Shown here one piece after another: positions 63,540 to 64,000 of a stretch of DNA of 64,000 bases (position 1 is its first letter; the number at the start of each line of letters is the position of its first letter). The stretch is from Entoloma clypeatum (Eukaryota; Basidiomycota; Agaricomycetes; Agaricales; Entolomataceae). The notes below the pieces were generated by a model. That model saw only the letters and a list, made by a program, of their open reading frames with translations. It was not told the DNA's origin and did no database searches. A program made the translations under genes and the position numbers. The DNA lies in NCBI GenBank assembly GCA_963565915.1, contig OY751485.1, forward strand, positions 1,364,001 through 1,428,000, written 5' to 3'.

Positions 63540-63713
63540 TAAAAAATGGCCCTTGGGCGCGAGAGGCAGCCGTGGGCAACAAGAGCCGGCCATTGGGCAC
63601 GCTGGGAGGCCGTAGGGGACGAGAGGGAGCTGTTGGGGGCAAGAGTAGGCTGTAGGGGACGGGACATGGCTGTTGGATGTGAGAGACGACTGTTGGTGAT
63701 GAGAGACCCCCAT
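63540..63713. repeat. minisatellite, inverted relative to 62230-62690
   Basis: Units such as GAGAGGCAGCCGTGGGCA and GGGACATGGCTGTTGGATG are the reverse-complement type of the upstream block. Confidence 0.6.
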
Positions 63714-64000
63714 TGTTATGGTTGACAAACCCATGCAATGCTTAGGCAGAGAGGCTTAAGTAGCAAAGGCAGATACCAAGGTGATTGCTAGATCTGGGGA
63801 ATACATGCAATGTATGTACCCTATATATACTAGAAGGTCGAGTCATCTAGATGACTCTAGAGCGGTTCCGGTCTGACTCCAGAAGCGGACCCGGAGTAGG
63901 TGTCTATGGTAACTGCTGCGGCGTGAGTCAGAGTATCTAAGTATAGTCCAATAAGTAACACAATGTCAAGGATGTGTGAGAGTAACCATCTAGATATGGT
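63714..64000 (-). repeat. partial LTR related to family A
   Basis: Begins TGTTATGGTTGACAAACCC, matching the start of the A LTR (TGTTATGCTTAACAAACCG), and includes TATATATAGGG on the minus strand and CCAGATCTAGCAATCAC at the expected transcript start. Cut by the window end. Confidence 0.7.

Overview
The window looks like a transposon-dense stretch of a basidiomycete (Agaricomycete) genome. The genes have 50-170 nt GT-AG introns, a DUF6698-type gene known from mushroom-forming fungi is present, and almost everything else is chromodomain Ty3/gypsy, Ty1/copia, Tc1/mariner, hAT-like and pogo-like (DDE_1) material plus GC-rich minisatellites. No bacterial operon, rRNA, CRISPR array or convincing functional tRNA was seen. 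Species cannot be assigned from the sequence alone.

Layout. 1-3232: a decayed Tc1 element (609-3230) broken by a solo-LTR-like insert (1337-2350), which is itself broken by a small TA-flanked MITE. 3573-4395: DDE_1 transposase relic. 5615-7025: DUF6698-family gene with introns and one frameshift. 8184-9099, 11108-12063 and 12795-13265: three unrecognised intron-containing host-like genes. 9215-11050: a composite inverted and tandem repeat. 13954-26698: Ty3 element A (minus strand), inside which the young Ty3 element B (19808-25957, plus strand, LTRs identical by eye, open gag and pol) is inserted. 27276-35251: a TIR element containing a hAT-like MITE (27821-34705) containing Ty3 element E (28310-34498). 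36506-38122: Tc1 copy 3 inside an AT-rich tandem repeat. 40200-56430: an inverted-arm repeat containing Ty3 element D (41289-54783), which contains Tc1 copy 2 (42339-49743), which contains an intact-looking copia element (43289-49069). The right arm also holds a solo LTR of family E (55326-55873). 56888-59978: truncated Ty3 element C (same family as A). 60040-63720: minisatellites. 63714-64000: start of another A-related LTR.

How the parts work. Element boundaries were set by target-site duplications read directly: GTCTG for B, GCTCT for A, GCAGC for E, GAACT for D, GGGAA for copia, ATGGC for the solo LTR, GATGGCCT for the hAT-like element, and TA for the Tc1-type elements. The main mechanistic observation is that A, B, C, D and E share one layout: a 10-11 nt sequence placed 33-35 nt after the LTR TATA box is the exact reverse complement of a segment starting 2 nt after the 5' LTR. 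This is the signature of Tf1/sushi-type self-primed reverse transcription. The copia element instead has a half-tRNA(iMet) type primer site. B has a G_GGT_TTT slippery heptamer 15 nt before the gag stop codon and a 673-nt AUG-free 5' leader. Part of that leader is colinear with the leader of D. A, D and E carry different short ORFs between pol and the 3' LTR. Older elements are closed mostly by TGA where relatives have CGA, which suggests CpG-directed C-to-T decay. B and the copia ORF lack this and are the likeliest mobile copies.
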